Shown here in pieces: positions 30,137 through 41,668 of a stretch of DNA of 64,000 bases. This DNA is from Symbiodinium natans (lineage: Eukaryota > Sar > Dinophyceae > Suessiales > Symbiodiniaceae), in NCBI GenBank assembly GCA_905221605.1, contig CAJNDS010000198.1, positions 2,501 to 66,500 of the forward strand. The letters run 5' to 3'. The notes beneath the pieces are model-generated. The model saw nothing but the letters and a program-made list of their open reading frames with translations, was not told the DNA's origin and ran no database searches. The position numbers and the translations under genes are program-made. Numbering within the stretch: position 1 is the stretch's first letter; the number at the start of each line of letters is the position of its first letter.

Positions 30137-30350
30137 GAGGGTGTAGGGTTTGGGGTTTAGGGTTTAGGGTTTAGGGGTTAGGGGTTAGGGTTTAGGGTTT
30201 AGGGGTTAGGGTTTAGGGTTTAGGGTTGAAGGTTTAGGGTTTAGGGTTTAGGGTTTAGGGTTTAGGGCTTAGGGTTTAGGGTTTAGGGTTTAGGGTTTAG
30301 GGTTTAGGGTTTAGGGTTCAGGGTTTAGGGTTTAGGGTTTAGGGTTTAGA
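30137..30350 (+). repeat. Telomere-like array
   Basis: About 29 units, with TTAGGGG heptamers clustered near 30172-30210 and TTTAGGG elsewhere. Confidence 0.97.
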
Positions 30351-30408
30351 GTTTTGTTGCCACCCGTCTAGCAATGCTCCACGGGGCAACTGAAGAGGGG
30401 ATGCTGTT
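30351..30408 (-). mobile_element. GGCAAAA-tailed short insert, 5'-truncated copy
   Basis: Plus strand: GTTTTGTTGCCACCCGTCTAGCAATGCTCCACGGGGCAACTGAAGAGGGGATGCTGT in total, sitting between two telomere-like blocks. It is about 90 percent identical over 50 bp to 42283-42333. Read on the minus strand it ends CGGGTGGCAACAAAA. Confidence 0.75.
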
Positions 30409-30703
30409 TAGGGTTTAGGGTTTCGAGCTTAGGGTTTAGGGTGTAGGGGGCTTGTCCGCACGCAACCGGCCTGTTTTGCATCCGGGCTATGATGTCCTGG
30501 CCGGAAAGTCTCAGCAACACTCTCAGACCCGAGCAAAAAACCGGCTTTAAGCCCTGGATCCTAAACCGAGCGGTAGTTCCAGGGTTTAAGTTTAGGGTTT
30601 AGGGTTTAGGGTTTAGGGTTTAGGGTTTAGGGTTTAGGGTTTAGGGTTTAGGGTTTAGGGTTTAGGGTTTAGGGTTTAGGGTTTAGGGTTTAGGGTTTAC
30701 GGC
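30409..30703 (+). repeat. Telomere-like blocks
   Basis: A short block at 30407-30450 (some degenerate units), a spacer of about 140 bp, then about 15 TTTAGGG units at 30592-30703. Confidence 0.95.
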
Positions 30704-30859
30704 TCAGCCCAGTGACAGTGGTGGCGTCGGAATGGTCAATGGAAGCATCACGGCATGTAGCATTGGTGCCTGGGCACACAGGCTGACGGGACGGGACTTC
30801 GACACGGGCTTCGTGAGGGTCATGTTGGCCACCTGACTCTCAGGAGAGATCTTCGTGAT

Positions 30860-30986
30860 CCCCAAACCCCAAACCCCAAACCCAAGACCCCAAACCCCAA
30901 ACCCCAAACCCCCAAACCCCCAAACCCCAAACCCGCAAACCCCAAACCCCCAAACCCCAAACCCCCAAATCCCCAAACCCTAAACC
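30860..30986 (-). repeat. (CCCCAAA)n array
   Basis: About 17 CCCCAAA or CCCCCAAA units, a telomere-like variant where T is replaced throughout by C or A. Glycine- and phenylalanine-rich minus frames here are artefacts. Confidence 0.95.
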
Positions 30987-31101
30987 CGAAGCCAAAGCAC
31001 CATGTCAATGGAGACGGCGATGTTCAACGGCAAGTCCCGTCCGCGGGGCATCGCACCTTGGCGAAGCCAAGGCCAAGGCCTGGCGCCAGCCGCAGCTCGG
31101 G

Positions 31102-31210
31102 CTTAGGGTTCAGGGTTCAGGGTTCAGGGTTTAGGGTTTAGGGTTTAGGGTTTAGGGTTTAGGGTTTAGGGTTCAGGGTTCAGGGTTCAGGGTTCAGGGT
31201 TTAGGGTTCA
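31102..31210 (+). repeat. Telomere-like array with TTCAGGG blocks
   Basis: TTCAGGG x3, TTTAGGG x7, TTCAGGG x4. The variant is at both ends, not mixed. Confidence 0.95.
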
Positions 31211-31836
31211 TGGGTTGCCCCCACAGCTACCCCCAGGACCCAGGGTAGGCCCTTGTTCCCATTTTTTAGGGTCTAGGTTCCCTCATAAGCGGCTTTAAAC
31301 CAAAACGGGTACCCTTCTTCTTCCTGGGTTCCTCTTGGGTCTAGAAGTATTCACGGATTCCCCTACTACCCCGCCGGGTATAATACCCCCCCCTAGGTTC
31401 GCCCCGTAAATAAACTGAATTAGCTATCCCTAACTAGCCCATTTTGCACGCTCCACTATCTACTATACTATATACAGTATATGAACATACTATGCGTACC
31501 CATAGAACGGGTATGCAGTGTCAATGGGTTCCCCTTCTCTAACACGCACATGAAACTTCCCAGAACTTGCAACAAAAACTTGCACGTAGCCATTCGGGTG
31601 ACTACATTGAGTCCCGAAAGCGAGCACGGGGCCTTTGACTCAACAGAGCCCCAAAAACCCTAAACCATAAACCCAAACCCTAAACCCTAAACCCTGAACC
31701 CTCTGACCAGCACAGGCCCTGCCTCGCTGCGGAGAGATGCTAGCACGCGTTTACAGCGCGCAGGCCATGGGAGCTACTAGAGAACCGGAGCAGGATCGAA
31801 GCCCCGCACGTGTGCTCGTCTGACATATGCATAGGC
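31211..31836. other. Spacer, nothing recognised
   Basis: Short C-strand telomere-like block at 31656-31703. No gene recognised. Confidence 0.5.
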
Positions 31837-31894
31837 GTTTAGGGTTTAGGGTTTAGGGTTTAGGGTTTAGGGTTTAGGGTTTAGGGTTCAGGGT
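31837..31894 (+). repeat. Telomere-like array
   Basis: Eight units; a family A palindrome begins 120 bp further on. Confidence 0.95.
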
Positions 31895-32017
31895 CCCATC
31901 TCATCCTACGCCCTTGTGCTGTCATGGGCATGTCAATGCTGCCACCAGTCTCTTGAGCCTGCGGCAAGGTTGAGGCAATGCCATCCGATAAGACGTCCCC
32001 TCCGACGCAAGAGTCAG

Positions 32018-32126
32018 CCCAAGAGCCCAATATTGCTTAAATAAGGAATATTCCTTAAATCATATTAGGGATCCTTAATATAATTTAAGGTAGATTCCTT
32101 AATTGAGCAATATTGGGCTCTTTGGG
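32018..32126. mobile_element. Palindromic MITE-like element, family A
   Basis: CCCAAGAGCCCAATATTGCTTAAATAAGG to AGCAATATTGGGCTCTTTGGG, centre AGGGATCCTT. Confidence 0.92.
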
Positions 32127-32515
32127 AGCGTGGCTCCCCGGTACCTTTTCTATGAATCCGAATCTAGAAGGTATCGATGAGGGCCCTCCGCATACTCAAT
32201 CGGCGACTTCCACCACGATCTGTCATATACACATATATATATATATGTATATATGCTATCCCCCCCCCCCGAACCCACCGTAAGCACAGTGTAAGGGGGC
32301 GGGGTGTTTCCCCGGAGGCTGCGATATAATAAGAGAACTTATGACTTTGCTGTATAGCGAACAACAAACCAAGACAGCTGCCCTGAATCAGACAGAATGA
32401 CATGACTCAAGCTTGCCCCCCCCACCCCCAAGAACTCATGGCGATGAGTTTCTTCCTTGCGGTGGTTTTGGGGGCAATCCAACTCGGGGGGTTTTTGGCT
32501 CCCATAGTCTGGGCA
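32127..32515. other. Spacer with ATATAT microsatellite
   Basis: AT-rich run at 32226-32250, then a C10 run. A 79-codon minus frame is not recognised. Confidence 0.5.
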
Positions 32516-32701
32516 CCGTGCTAATTAGCACGGGTTCCGTGTTAATTGACACGACCGGAACCAAGAACCAAGAACCAAGATTGAAGAAGAGTTCTGAGAA
32601 ACCACTGCCTACTGCTACTCATGAGGGCGGCATAGTCTTGGTTCTTGGTTCTTGGTTCCGGCCGTGTTAATTAACACTGGGCCAGTGTTAGTTAACACTG
32701 T
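32516..32701. mobile_element. Long-armed hairpin element
   Basis: Left arm GTTAATTGACACGACCGGAACC plus three AAGAACC units (32541-32580). The right arm is its complement, three GGTTCTT units then GGTTCCGGCCGTGTTAATTAACAC (32635-32677). Outer GTGTTAATTGACAC-type palindromes occur at both ends. Arms are about 40 bp, loop about 55 bp. No coding capacity. Confidence 0.85.
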
Positions 32702-33306
32702 TCCAGGCTCAGAAGCCAAATTATGAAGCTTTATTTCTTTGAGGGTGGGTTCTCTGAGGAGGGGAGGGGGGCACCATATACATATATATATATATATGTG
32801 GCATGGACCTTTGTGTATTATTTGGCAACCCCTTTTGTTTTATATTTTAAACAGAATAAAAACTTAAGAAACAACCCTTCAAAAAAGAACCCGGCGGCGT
32901 GGTTGAACTTCTCCTGCCCAGGTTTGGGTTGGGCAGAGGCATCGAATGTTTTATAGGGATTTGAGTTTAGCATTTAGTACTTAGGACTTAAGGGTTTAAG
33001 GGTTCGTTGTCGGTTTTCGGGTTAACCTAGAGATGAATGGGTAGGGTTTGTCTGCTTAAGGTTTAATTAGCCTCTTGAGCTCGGGATTTTCATCATGGGG
33101 TTTAGGGTTTAGGCTTAGGGTTTATGCGAACAAGAGGCCACTCTTCTTGCCCTGGTCTTCCCTAGTCTATTCGTTCCACTGCACGAAATTCATATCCTTT
33201 CGAACATCAGCGAAAAGGACACCAAGGAGGTGCCAAGAAGCGTGAAGTGCAGTCATTGGATGCATGATGTCATCTAATTACTTTTTATCCACATGGTCCG
33301 TCTCTC
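32702..33306. other. Spacer, nothing recognised
   Basis: (AT)n at 32780-32797 and loose telomere-like bases at 33098-33125. Confidence 0.45.
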
Positions 33307-36300
33307 AAAAGGGAGAGCGGAGAAAGGAGGAGAACGAACATGGGAAGAGTAAGGAAGGAGAGCTAGAGAGAGGATAGAAAGATAGAGAGGAGAAATGAAG
33401 GACAAAGACCGTGGAAGAAAGGAGTGAGCGATGCTCGGGAGAAAAGTGTAAGGGGAAAGGAAAAGGAACAGTGGATAACAAAAACAAGTGTCCTGCCCGA
33501 ACCTATTCTCTTTTCTTCTTGATCTTCTCTCACCCCTTTTTGTTCTCCAAGCGGCCCTCTTTTCACCATCGCTTTATTCTTTTGCCTTCACCCTGTTTCC
33601 CTATCTGTCGCTCTTCCACTGTCTCCCTTCTTCCTTTTTTCATGACTACTGTCTCCTTCTCTTTGCTTCTCCATCTGTCTCCATCTCTTTCACTCCGGAG
33701 CCCCCCGGTGTTTTCTGTTCATTGCTCATCCTTTCTGACTATACGAGGCAGACCCTGTACAAACGATGGGCCCTGTTCTGGACCTGGCCCTGCACTGCCT
33801 CTTTCCACACACTCCAAACCCCTCTAAGCCTCCACAAGAGTTTCAAGCAGCCTTCAGGGAGGGTTCGCAAGGGGCCTCCAAGAGTGAAGGAGAGGTGTGA
33901 GAGGAGGACCCTTTCCCCACATTGCTAAGAAGAAAAACAAGAGAAAAGAACAAAGACTCAGAGACATGTAGAGAGGTGTGGAAGGTAGTTAGAAGGAGCA
34001 GGACAAGTCCTCCTTCCATCTTATCATTCCTTCATTCTCCTTGCTTAACCTTGCCCGTGCCCTATCCCCCTACGTAATGACAAAAGGAACAGAGGAGGAA
34101 AGGCTCATGGAATGGAGGCGATAAAAGGGAGAGCGGAGAAAGGAGGAGAACGAACATGGGAAGAGTAAGGAAGGAGAGCTAGAGAGAGGATAGAAAGATA
34201 GAGAGGAGAAATGAAGGACAAAGACCGTGGAAGAAAGGAGTGAGCGATGCTCGGGAAATAAGCGTAAGGGTGAGGAAAATGAACAGTGGATAACAAAAAC
34301 AAGTGTCCTGCCCGAACCTATTCTCTTTTCTTCTTGATCTTCTCTCACCCCTTTTTGTTCTCCAAGCGGCCCTCTTTTCACCATCGCTTTATTATTTTGC
34401 CTTCACCCTGTTTCCCTATCTGTCGCTCTTCCACTGTCTCCCTTCTTCCTTTTTTCATGACTACTCTGTCTCCTTCTCTTTGCTTCTCCATCTGTCTCCA
34501 TCTCTTTCACTCCGGAGCCCCCCGGTGTTTTCTGTTCATTGCTCATCCTTTCTGACTATACGAGGCAGACCCTGTACAAACGATGGGCCCTGTTCTGGAC
34601 CTGGCCCTGCACTACCTCTTTCCACACACTCCAAACCCCTCTAAGCCTCCACAAGAGTTTCAAGCAGCCTTCAGGGAGGGTTCGCAAGGGGCCTCCAAGA
34701 GTGAAGGAGAGGTGTGAGAGGAGGACCCTTTCCCCACATTGCTAAGAAGAAAAACAAGAGAAAAGAACAAAGACTCAGAGACATGTAGAGAGGTGTGGAA
34801 GGTAGTTAGAAGGAGCAGGACAAGTCCTCCTTCCATCTTATCATTCCTTCATTCTCCTTGCTTAACCTTGCCCGTGTTCTATCCCCCTACGTAATGACAA
34901 AAGGAACAGAGGAGGAAAGGCTCATGGAATGGAGGCGATAAAAGGGAGAGCGGAGAAAGGAGGAGAACGAACATGGGAAGAGTAAGGAAGGAGAGCTAGA
35001 GAGAGGATAGAAAGATAGAGAGGAGAAATGAAGGACGAAGACCGTGGAAGAAAGGAGTGAGCGATGCTCGGGAAATAAGCGTAAGGGTGAGGAAAATGAA
35101 CAGTGGATAACAAAAACAAGTGTCCTGCCCTACCTGTTCTCTTTTCTTCTTGATCTTCTCTGTCTCCTTTTTGTTCTCCAAGTGGTCCTGTTTCCACCAT
35201 CGCTTCCTGCTTCTCCTGCTTCATTGTTTCTGTTTCCTTCACCCCGTTGCCACGCTGTCCCTCTTCCGCTGTCTTCCTTCTTCCTCTTCTCCCTGATCTC
35301 TATCTGTCTCCATCTCTCTCTCTCTCTCTCTCCGGCGCCCCCCGGCGTTTTCCGTTCATTGCTCATCCTTTCTGTTTTACGAGGCACTGATCTGGACATG
35401 GCCCTGCACTGCCTTTTTCCACACACTCCAAACCCTCTGAGCCTTCCCCAAAGTTGTCAGGCAGCTTTCAGGGAGCGTCCCCAAGGGGTCTCCAAGAGTG
35501 AAGGAGAGGTGTGAGAGGAGGGACCCTTTCCAAACATTGCTAAGAAGAAAAACAAGAGAAAAGAACAAAGACTCAGAGACATGTAGAGAGGTGTGGAAGG
35601 TATTTAGAAGGAGCAGCACAAGTCCTCCTTCCATCTTATCATTCCCTTCATTCTCCTTGCTGAACCTTGCCCATGTTCTATCCTCCTACTTTATGACTAC
35701 TTTATGACAAAAGGAACAGAGGAGGAAAGGCTCATGGCATGGACGCGAGAAAAGGGAGAGCGGAGAAAGGATGAGAACGAACATGGGAAAAGAAAGGAAG
35801 GAGAGCTAGAGAAAGGATAGAAAGATAGAGAGGGGGAATGAAGGACGAAGACCGTGGAAGAAAGGAGTGAGCGATGCTCGGGAAAAAAGTGTAAGGGATG
35901 AGGAAAAGGAACAGTGGATAACAAAGACAAGTGTCCTGCCCTACTTGTCCTCTTTTCTTCTTGATCTTCTCTGTCTCCTTTTTGTTCTCCAAGCGGCCCT
36001 CTTTTCACCGTCGCTTCCTCCTTCCTCTTCTTCATTGTTTCTGTTTCCTTCACCCTGTTTCCCGATCTGTCGCTCTTCCACTGTCTTCCTTCTTCCTCTT
36101 CTCCCTGATTACTGTCTCCTTCTCTTTGCTTCTCTATCTGTCTCCATCTCTCTCACTCCGGTGCCCCCTGGTGCTTTCTGTTCATCCCTCTGATCCCCCA
36201 AGAGTTTCAGGCGGCCTTCAGAGAGTGTCATCCAGGGGCCTCCAAGAGTGAAAGAGAGGCGTGAGAGGAGGACCCTTTCCCCGTGTTGCTAAGAAGAAAA

Positions 36301-36490
36301 ATAAGGGAAAAGATCATGTAGACATGTAGAGAAGTGTGGAAGGTAGTTACAAGGAGCAGCAGAAGTCCTCTTTCCATCATGTCATTCTCTTCATTCTCCT
36401 TGCTTAACCTTGCCCTTCGTCTAATTATGCCCCCTACGCAATGACGAAAGGAACAGAGGAAGAAAGGGCCCGCAGAAGGGACGCAAGAAA
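33307..36490. repeat. Tandem repeat, unit about 816 bp, four copies
   Basis: The landmark GGGAGAGCGGAGAAAGGA recurs at 33311, 34128, 34944 and 35754, with a diverged form at 36491, giving spacings of 817, 816, 810 and 737 bp. Copies 1 and 2 are almost identical; copy 4 is most diverged. Each unit has a purine-rich first third, a pyrimidine-rich middle, a purine-rich stretch (AAGAAGAAAAACAAGAGAAAAG) and a CTTCATTCTCC-rich end. Frames through it are low complexity and occur on both strands, so no gene is called. Confidence 0.95.
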
Positions 36491-37480
36491 GGGAGAGTGC
36501 AGAAAGCGGGCGCACGAAGAGGGAGAACGAAAGGAAGGAGAAAGAGAGCTTGTTAAAGACAATAGCATTCCTGAGAACAGCGAAATCCTGTCGTCTATTG
36601 AAATGCTGGAGGGGCTCTTTGATTCCTTTTCAAATGAAGGCTTCTATCATTCATGGTGTTCCTTAGAACAGGAGAGCCTTTCAGGACAACGCCCTTATCT
36701 GTATTCAACATAGGCCGGGCTACCTCTGATTTAAGAATGCACGGAAGGGCTCATTCTAAGAAAATATACTCTCCCACCCCGAAAGAAGAGGACGGACCCA
36801 CTCATCTATCAAGGAAAAGAGCCGAAAGCATCTGGGAGGAATTAAAATACGAATGAGGGGCTATCGCAGTATCCTTTTTTCTTCTGACACGGATTCTTTG
36901 AAAGAAGGGGTTCCTGCCTTTTGCTTGTTTCAAGAAGGGGAGGCTTTCGAGTGGCAAGGGGCGAGCTCACGCCCACCCCGGTCTTTGGGGTCACTCTGAA
37001 AACAGCTTGGAGAGGATAGTTGCTTCTCTCTCCTTTTTCCGTTTCTCTATCCCTTGCTCCGTATCTGTCGTTCTCGAGCCTTCCCTTCTTCTGTGAATCT
37101 GCTTCTTTCAATATCCACCAGGAGCCTGCAGTTTTCGCAAGGGGGCTTCCCTGAGGGGCTCCCTGAAAGGGCCTCCCAGGGGTTTGAGAGAAGACTGCGA
37201 GAGGGGAAAAGAGGACAGTAAGATCCTGTCCCCCGTTTCCAACAAGAGAAAAAATTGACAGAGAGATGTAGGTAGATAGAGGGTAGTGAGAAGGATCAAG
37301 CAGAACTCCTCCTCTTCCCCCTCTCTTGTCTGTACCTTCACACTTCTTTCTCACCCTTGACTTTCTGTGGTTCTATTTCCTTCTTGAAGGAGAATTCCAG
37401 CTCCTCTGTTGTCAGTACCTTCTCTTTCTTATCCTTGACTTTCTTCTTTCATTCCCTGTTGAATGGCAAGTAGAAAACGG
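36491..37480. repeat. Degenerate fifth unit of the 816-bp repeat
   Basis: The first bases match the unit start. 37135-37390 again matches the unit's last third (GAGAGAAGACTGCGAGAGG, AACAAGAGAAAA, GAGATGTAGGTAGATAGAGGGTAGTGAGAAGGA). The middle is unrelated or strongly diverged. A 170-codon minus frame here is not recognised. Confidence 0.6.
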
Positions 37481-37660
37481 GAGGGGCGGGAAAGAGGAAA
37501 GAACAAGCAGAAGGAAGAGAAGAATAGAAAGGGATGAAGGAAGGAAGGAAGGAGGGAGGGAGAGAGAGAGAGAGAGCGACAGAGACAAAGGCAAGAGAGA
37601 GAGAGAGAGAAAGAGACAAAGCGAGAGCGAAAGAGAAAGAAAGAGGGAGAGATCAAAATT
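37481..37660 (+). repeat. Purine-rich (GA/GGAA) tract
   Basis: GAAGGAAGGAAGGAGGGAGGGAGAGAG-type sequence leading into the 87-bp array. Confidence 0.95.
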
Positions 37661-38510
37661 TGGTTAAATCGGGCTGCTCTTTGTATGTGATGAGAAAGGC
37701 GCGGCTCGATTTGGCCAAATTTTGCCATCAGAAAAGCGCGGCTCGATTTGGCCAAATTTTGCCGGGCAGCTTTCGGGCAAAATTTGGCCAAATCGGGCTG
37801 CTCCTTGTATGCGATCAGAAAGGCGCGGCTCGATTTGGCCAAATTTTGCCGGGCAGCTTTCGGGCAAAATTTGGCCAAATCGGGCTGCTCCTTGTATGCG
37901 ATCAGAAAGGCGCGGCTCGATTTGGCCAAATTTTGCCGGGCAGCTTTCGGGCAAAATTTGGCCAAATCGGGCTGCTCCTTGCATGCGATCAGAAAAGCGC
38001 GGCTCGATTTGGCCAAATTTTGCCGGGCAGCTTTCGGGCAAAATTTGGCCAAATCGGGCTCTTTGTGTGCGATCAGAAAGGCGCGGCTCGATTTGGCCAA
38101 ATTTTGCCGGGCAGCTTTCGGGCAAAATTTGGCCAAATCGGGCTGCTCCTTGTATGCGATCAGAAAGGCGCGGCTCGATTTGGCCAAATTTTGCCGGGCA
38201 GCTTTCGGGCAAAATTTGGCCAAATCGGGCTGCTCCTTGCATGCGATCAGAAAGGCGCGGCTCGATTTGGCCAAATTTTGCCGGGCAGCTTTCGGGCAAA
38301 ATTTGGCCAAATCGGGCTGCTCCTTGTATGCGATCAGAAAGGGCGCGGCTCGATTTGGCCAAATTTTGCCGGGCAGCTTTCGGGCAAAATTTGGCCAAAT
38401 CGGGCTGCTCCTTGCATGCAATCAGAAAGGCGCGGCTCGATTTGGCCAAAATTTGCCGGGCAGCTTTCGGGCAAAATTTGGCCAAATCGGGCTGCTCTTC
38501 CTATGTGATG
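37660..38510. repeat. 87-bp tandem repeat with 19-bp hairpin
   Basis: The landmark GCTCGATTTG recurs at 37741, 37828, 37915, 38002, 38086, 38173, 38260, 38348 and 38435: 87-bp steps with one 84 and one 88. Each unit contains GATTTGGCCAAATTTTGCC, a 12-base loop, and its exact complement. The 87-bp period is 29 codons, so several frames stay open on both strands (up to 330 codons). I treat these as repeat artefacts. Confidence 0.95.
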
Positions 38511-40850
38511 ATATTTAAACTTTTAAACGTTTAAAACTTATAAAACGCCTTAGACCACCAAAGCTTCTAAAACTTGTAAAAATTTTAAACCCTTAAAAAT
38601 GTTAAAACTTTTAAACCTTTAAAGGGTGTTTTAAAGTATTTAAAATTTTTAAATTCCTTAAACTCCTTAAATTCCTTAAATTCCTAACTTAGCCCTAATT
38701 TAGGAATTTAAGGAATTTAAAGAATTTAGGCCTCTTTAAATTCTTTAAATTCCTTAAATTCCTAAATTAAATTAAATTGGTTCTGGGCCCTAATTTGAAT
38801 TTTTTTTACATTCCTTAAGTTCCTAAATTAGCCCTAATTTAGGAATTTAAGGAATTTAAAGAATTTAGGCCTCTTTGAATTCTTTAAATTCCTTAAATTC
38901 CTAAATTAGCCCTAATTTAGGAATTTAAGGAATTTAAGGAATTTAAGGAATTTACAAATTTAAATTACGGCCCAGAACCTCTTTAAATTCTTTAAATTCC
39001 TGAAATTCCTAAATTAGCCCTAATTTAGGAATTTAAGGAATTTAAGGAATTTAAGGAATTTATAAAATTTTAAATTACGGCCCAGAACCAATTTAATTTA
39101 ATTTAGGAATTTAAGGAATTTAAAGAATTTCGGCCTCTTTAAATTCTTTAAATTCCTTAAATTCCTAAATTAGGGCTAATTTAGGAATTTAAGGAATTTA
39201 AAGAATTTAGGCCTCTTTAAATTCTTTAAATTCCTTAAATTCCTAAATTAAATTAAATTGGTTCTGGGCCCTAATTTAAAATTTTTTAAATTCCTTAAAT
39301 TCCTTAAATTCCTTAAATTCCTAAATTAGGGCTAATTTAGGAATTTAAGGAATTTAAAGAATTTAGGCCTCTTTAAATTCTTTAAATTCCTTAAATTCCT
39401 AAATTAGCCCTAATTTAGGAATTTAAGGAATTTAAGGAATTTAAGGAATTTATAAAATTTTAAATTACGGCCCAGAACCAATTTAATTTAATTTAGGAAT
39501 TTAAGGAATTTAAGGAATTTCGGCCTCTTTAAATTCCTTAAATTCCTTAAATTCCTAAATTAGGGCTAATTTAGGAATTTAAGGAATTTAAAGAATTTAG
39601 GCCTCTTTAAATTCTTTAAATTCCTTAAATTCCTAAATTAAATTAAATTGGTTCTGGGCCGTAAATTGAAATTTTTTAAATTCCTTAAATTCCTTAAATT
39701 CCTTAAATTCCTAAATTAGGGCTAATTTAGGAATTTAAGGAATTTAAAGAATTTAGGCCTCTTTAAATTCTTTAAATTCCTTAAATTCCTAAATTAGCCC
39801 TAATTTAGGAATTTAAGGAATTTAAGGAATTTAAGGAATTTATAAAATTTTAAATTACGGCCCAGAACCAATTTAATTTAATTTAGGAATTTAAGGAATT
39901 TAAGGAATTTCGGCCTCTTTAAATTCCCTAAACTCCTTAAATTCCTAAATTAGGGCTAATTTAGGAATTTAAGGAATTTAAAGAATTTAGGCCTCTTTAA
40001 ATTCTTTAAATTCCTTAAATTCCTAAATTAAATTAAATTGGTTCTGGGCCGTAATTTAAAATTTTTTAAATTCCTTAAATTCCTTAAATTCCTTAAATTC
40101 CTTAAATTCCTAAATTAGGGCTAATTTAGGAATTTAAGGAATTTAAAGAATTTAGGCCTCTTTAAATTCTTTAAATTCCTTAAATTCCTAAATTAGCCCT
40201 AATTTAGGAATTTAAGGAATTTCAAGGAATTTAAGGAATTTATAAAATTTTAAATTACGGCCCAGAACCAATTTAATTTAATTTAGGAATTTAAGGAATT
40301 TAAAGAATTTCGGCCTCTTTAAATTCTTTAAATTCCTTAAATTCCTAAATAGCCCTAATTTAGGAATTTAAGGAATTTAAAGAATTTAGGCCTCTTTAAA
40401 TTCTTTAAATTCCTTAAATTCCTAAATTAGCCCTAATTTAGGAATTTAAGGAATTTAAGGAATTTAAGGAATTTAAGGAATTTAGGGAATTTATAAAATT
40501 TTAAATTACGGCCCAGAACCAATTTAATTTAATTTAGGAATTTAAGAAATTTAAAGAATTTCGGCCTCTTTAAATTCTTTAAATTCCTTAAATTCCTAAA
40601 TTAGCCCTAATTTAGGAATTTATGGAATTTTAAGAATTTCGGCCTCTTTAAATTCTTTAAATTCCTTAAATTCCTAAATTAGGGCTAATTTAGGAATTTA
40701 AGGAATTTAACGCATTTAGGCCTCTTTAAATTCTTTAAATTCCTTAAATTCCTAAATTAGCCCTAATTTAGGAATTTAAGGATTTAAAAAAAATTAAATT
40801 AAGGCCCGGCCTCCTTAAATTCTTTAAATTCCTTAACTTCCTAAGTTCTG
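38511..40850. repeat. AT-rich self-complementary satellite
   Basis: Built from AATTTAAGG and its complement CCTTAAATT, with AGGCCTCTTT spacers and alternating TTGGTTCTGGGCC / GGCCCAGAACCAA blocks. The block TTGGTTCTGGGCC recurs at about 38778, 39258, 39649 and 40040, a higher-order period near 391 bp in the best part. Practically every stretch can pair with a neighbour. Non-coding. Confidence 0.95.
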
Positions 40851-41260
40851 CCTGAAGAAGCCAAGCCACACGCCAAATAGTACATAAAGGTCCTTCGTAC
40901 ATATATATATATATATCTTCCTATATATATCTCTCTCTCTCCCGTGCCATCCCCGAGGGTCTCGCCACATAAGAAAAAAATAAATGAATACATGAATAAA
41001 TAAATAAATAAAATAAATAAATATTATATATATATACATATATATATATATCTAAATTTTATTAATATATATATATATGTATGTATGTTCTATGATATTT
41101 ATATGTTTATTTGTATTATTTGTATTTGTATTTATATTTGTATTTATATTTGTATTTATATTTACATTTATATGGACATATACATACACATATACATATA
41201 TATATATATATGTGTAACATATAGCACTTTAACTATTTGTTTCTTAATCTAGTATATGTC
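40851..41260. repeat. AT-rich microsatellites
   Basis: ATATAT, AAATAAAT, TATTTGTATTTA and TACATA runs with a few unique bases. Confidence 0.9.
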
Positions 41261-41557
41261 ATACTAACTTCGGGAGCTGAACGCAACACGATACCGCATT
41301 TTTTGACTGTCGTGACAGAACTGCGTAGCTTTGTCCTGAACTTTCTGCGGCTAGGCACAATCGCGACTTGTCTGGGACAGAGACCCCAATTCAACGGCGG
41401 CCAAAACCATTAGGCCATTAGGCCAAATACCCCGGATAGTAGACCCTACACCCTGGACCGCGCCCTCTCTACGGCGGGAGGTATTCAGGGGGTGACACTT
41501 TCCAAGCCCCTCCTCCGATCTCCTCTGCGTGGCTGGCCTTGTCAAAGTCTAGAGGAC
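41261..41557. other. Spacer, nothing recognised
   Basis: Unique sequence; a 64-codon minus frame is not recognised. Confidence 0.4.
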
Positions 41558-41668
41558 TTAGGACTTAGGACTTAGGGCTTAGGGCTTAGGGCTTAGGGTT
41601 TAGGGTTTAGGGTTTAGGGTTTAGGGTTTAGGGTTTAGGGTTTAGGGGTGCTTTTTCTTGCCACCCCC
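41558..41668 (+). repeat. Telomere-like array with graded variants and T-run junction
   Basis: Units run GGACTTA x3, GGGCTTA x3, then GGGTTTA x9, ending in CTTTTTCTTGCCACCCCC at 41651-41668. Confidence 0.92.

Noticed and set aside
37660-38510. CRISPR-like regular repeats
   Set aside because: There are no unique spacers; units are contiguous, and the sequence is eukaryotic.
37429-38534. Open frames of 256-330 codons on both strands
   Set aside because: They are produced by an 87-bp (29-codon) tandem repeat; several frames are open at once and the translations are simple repeats.
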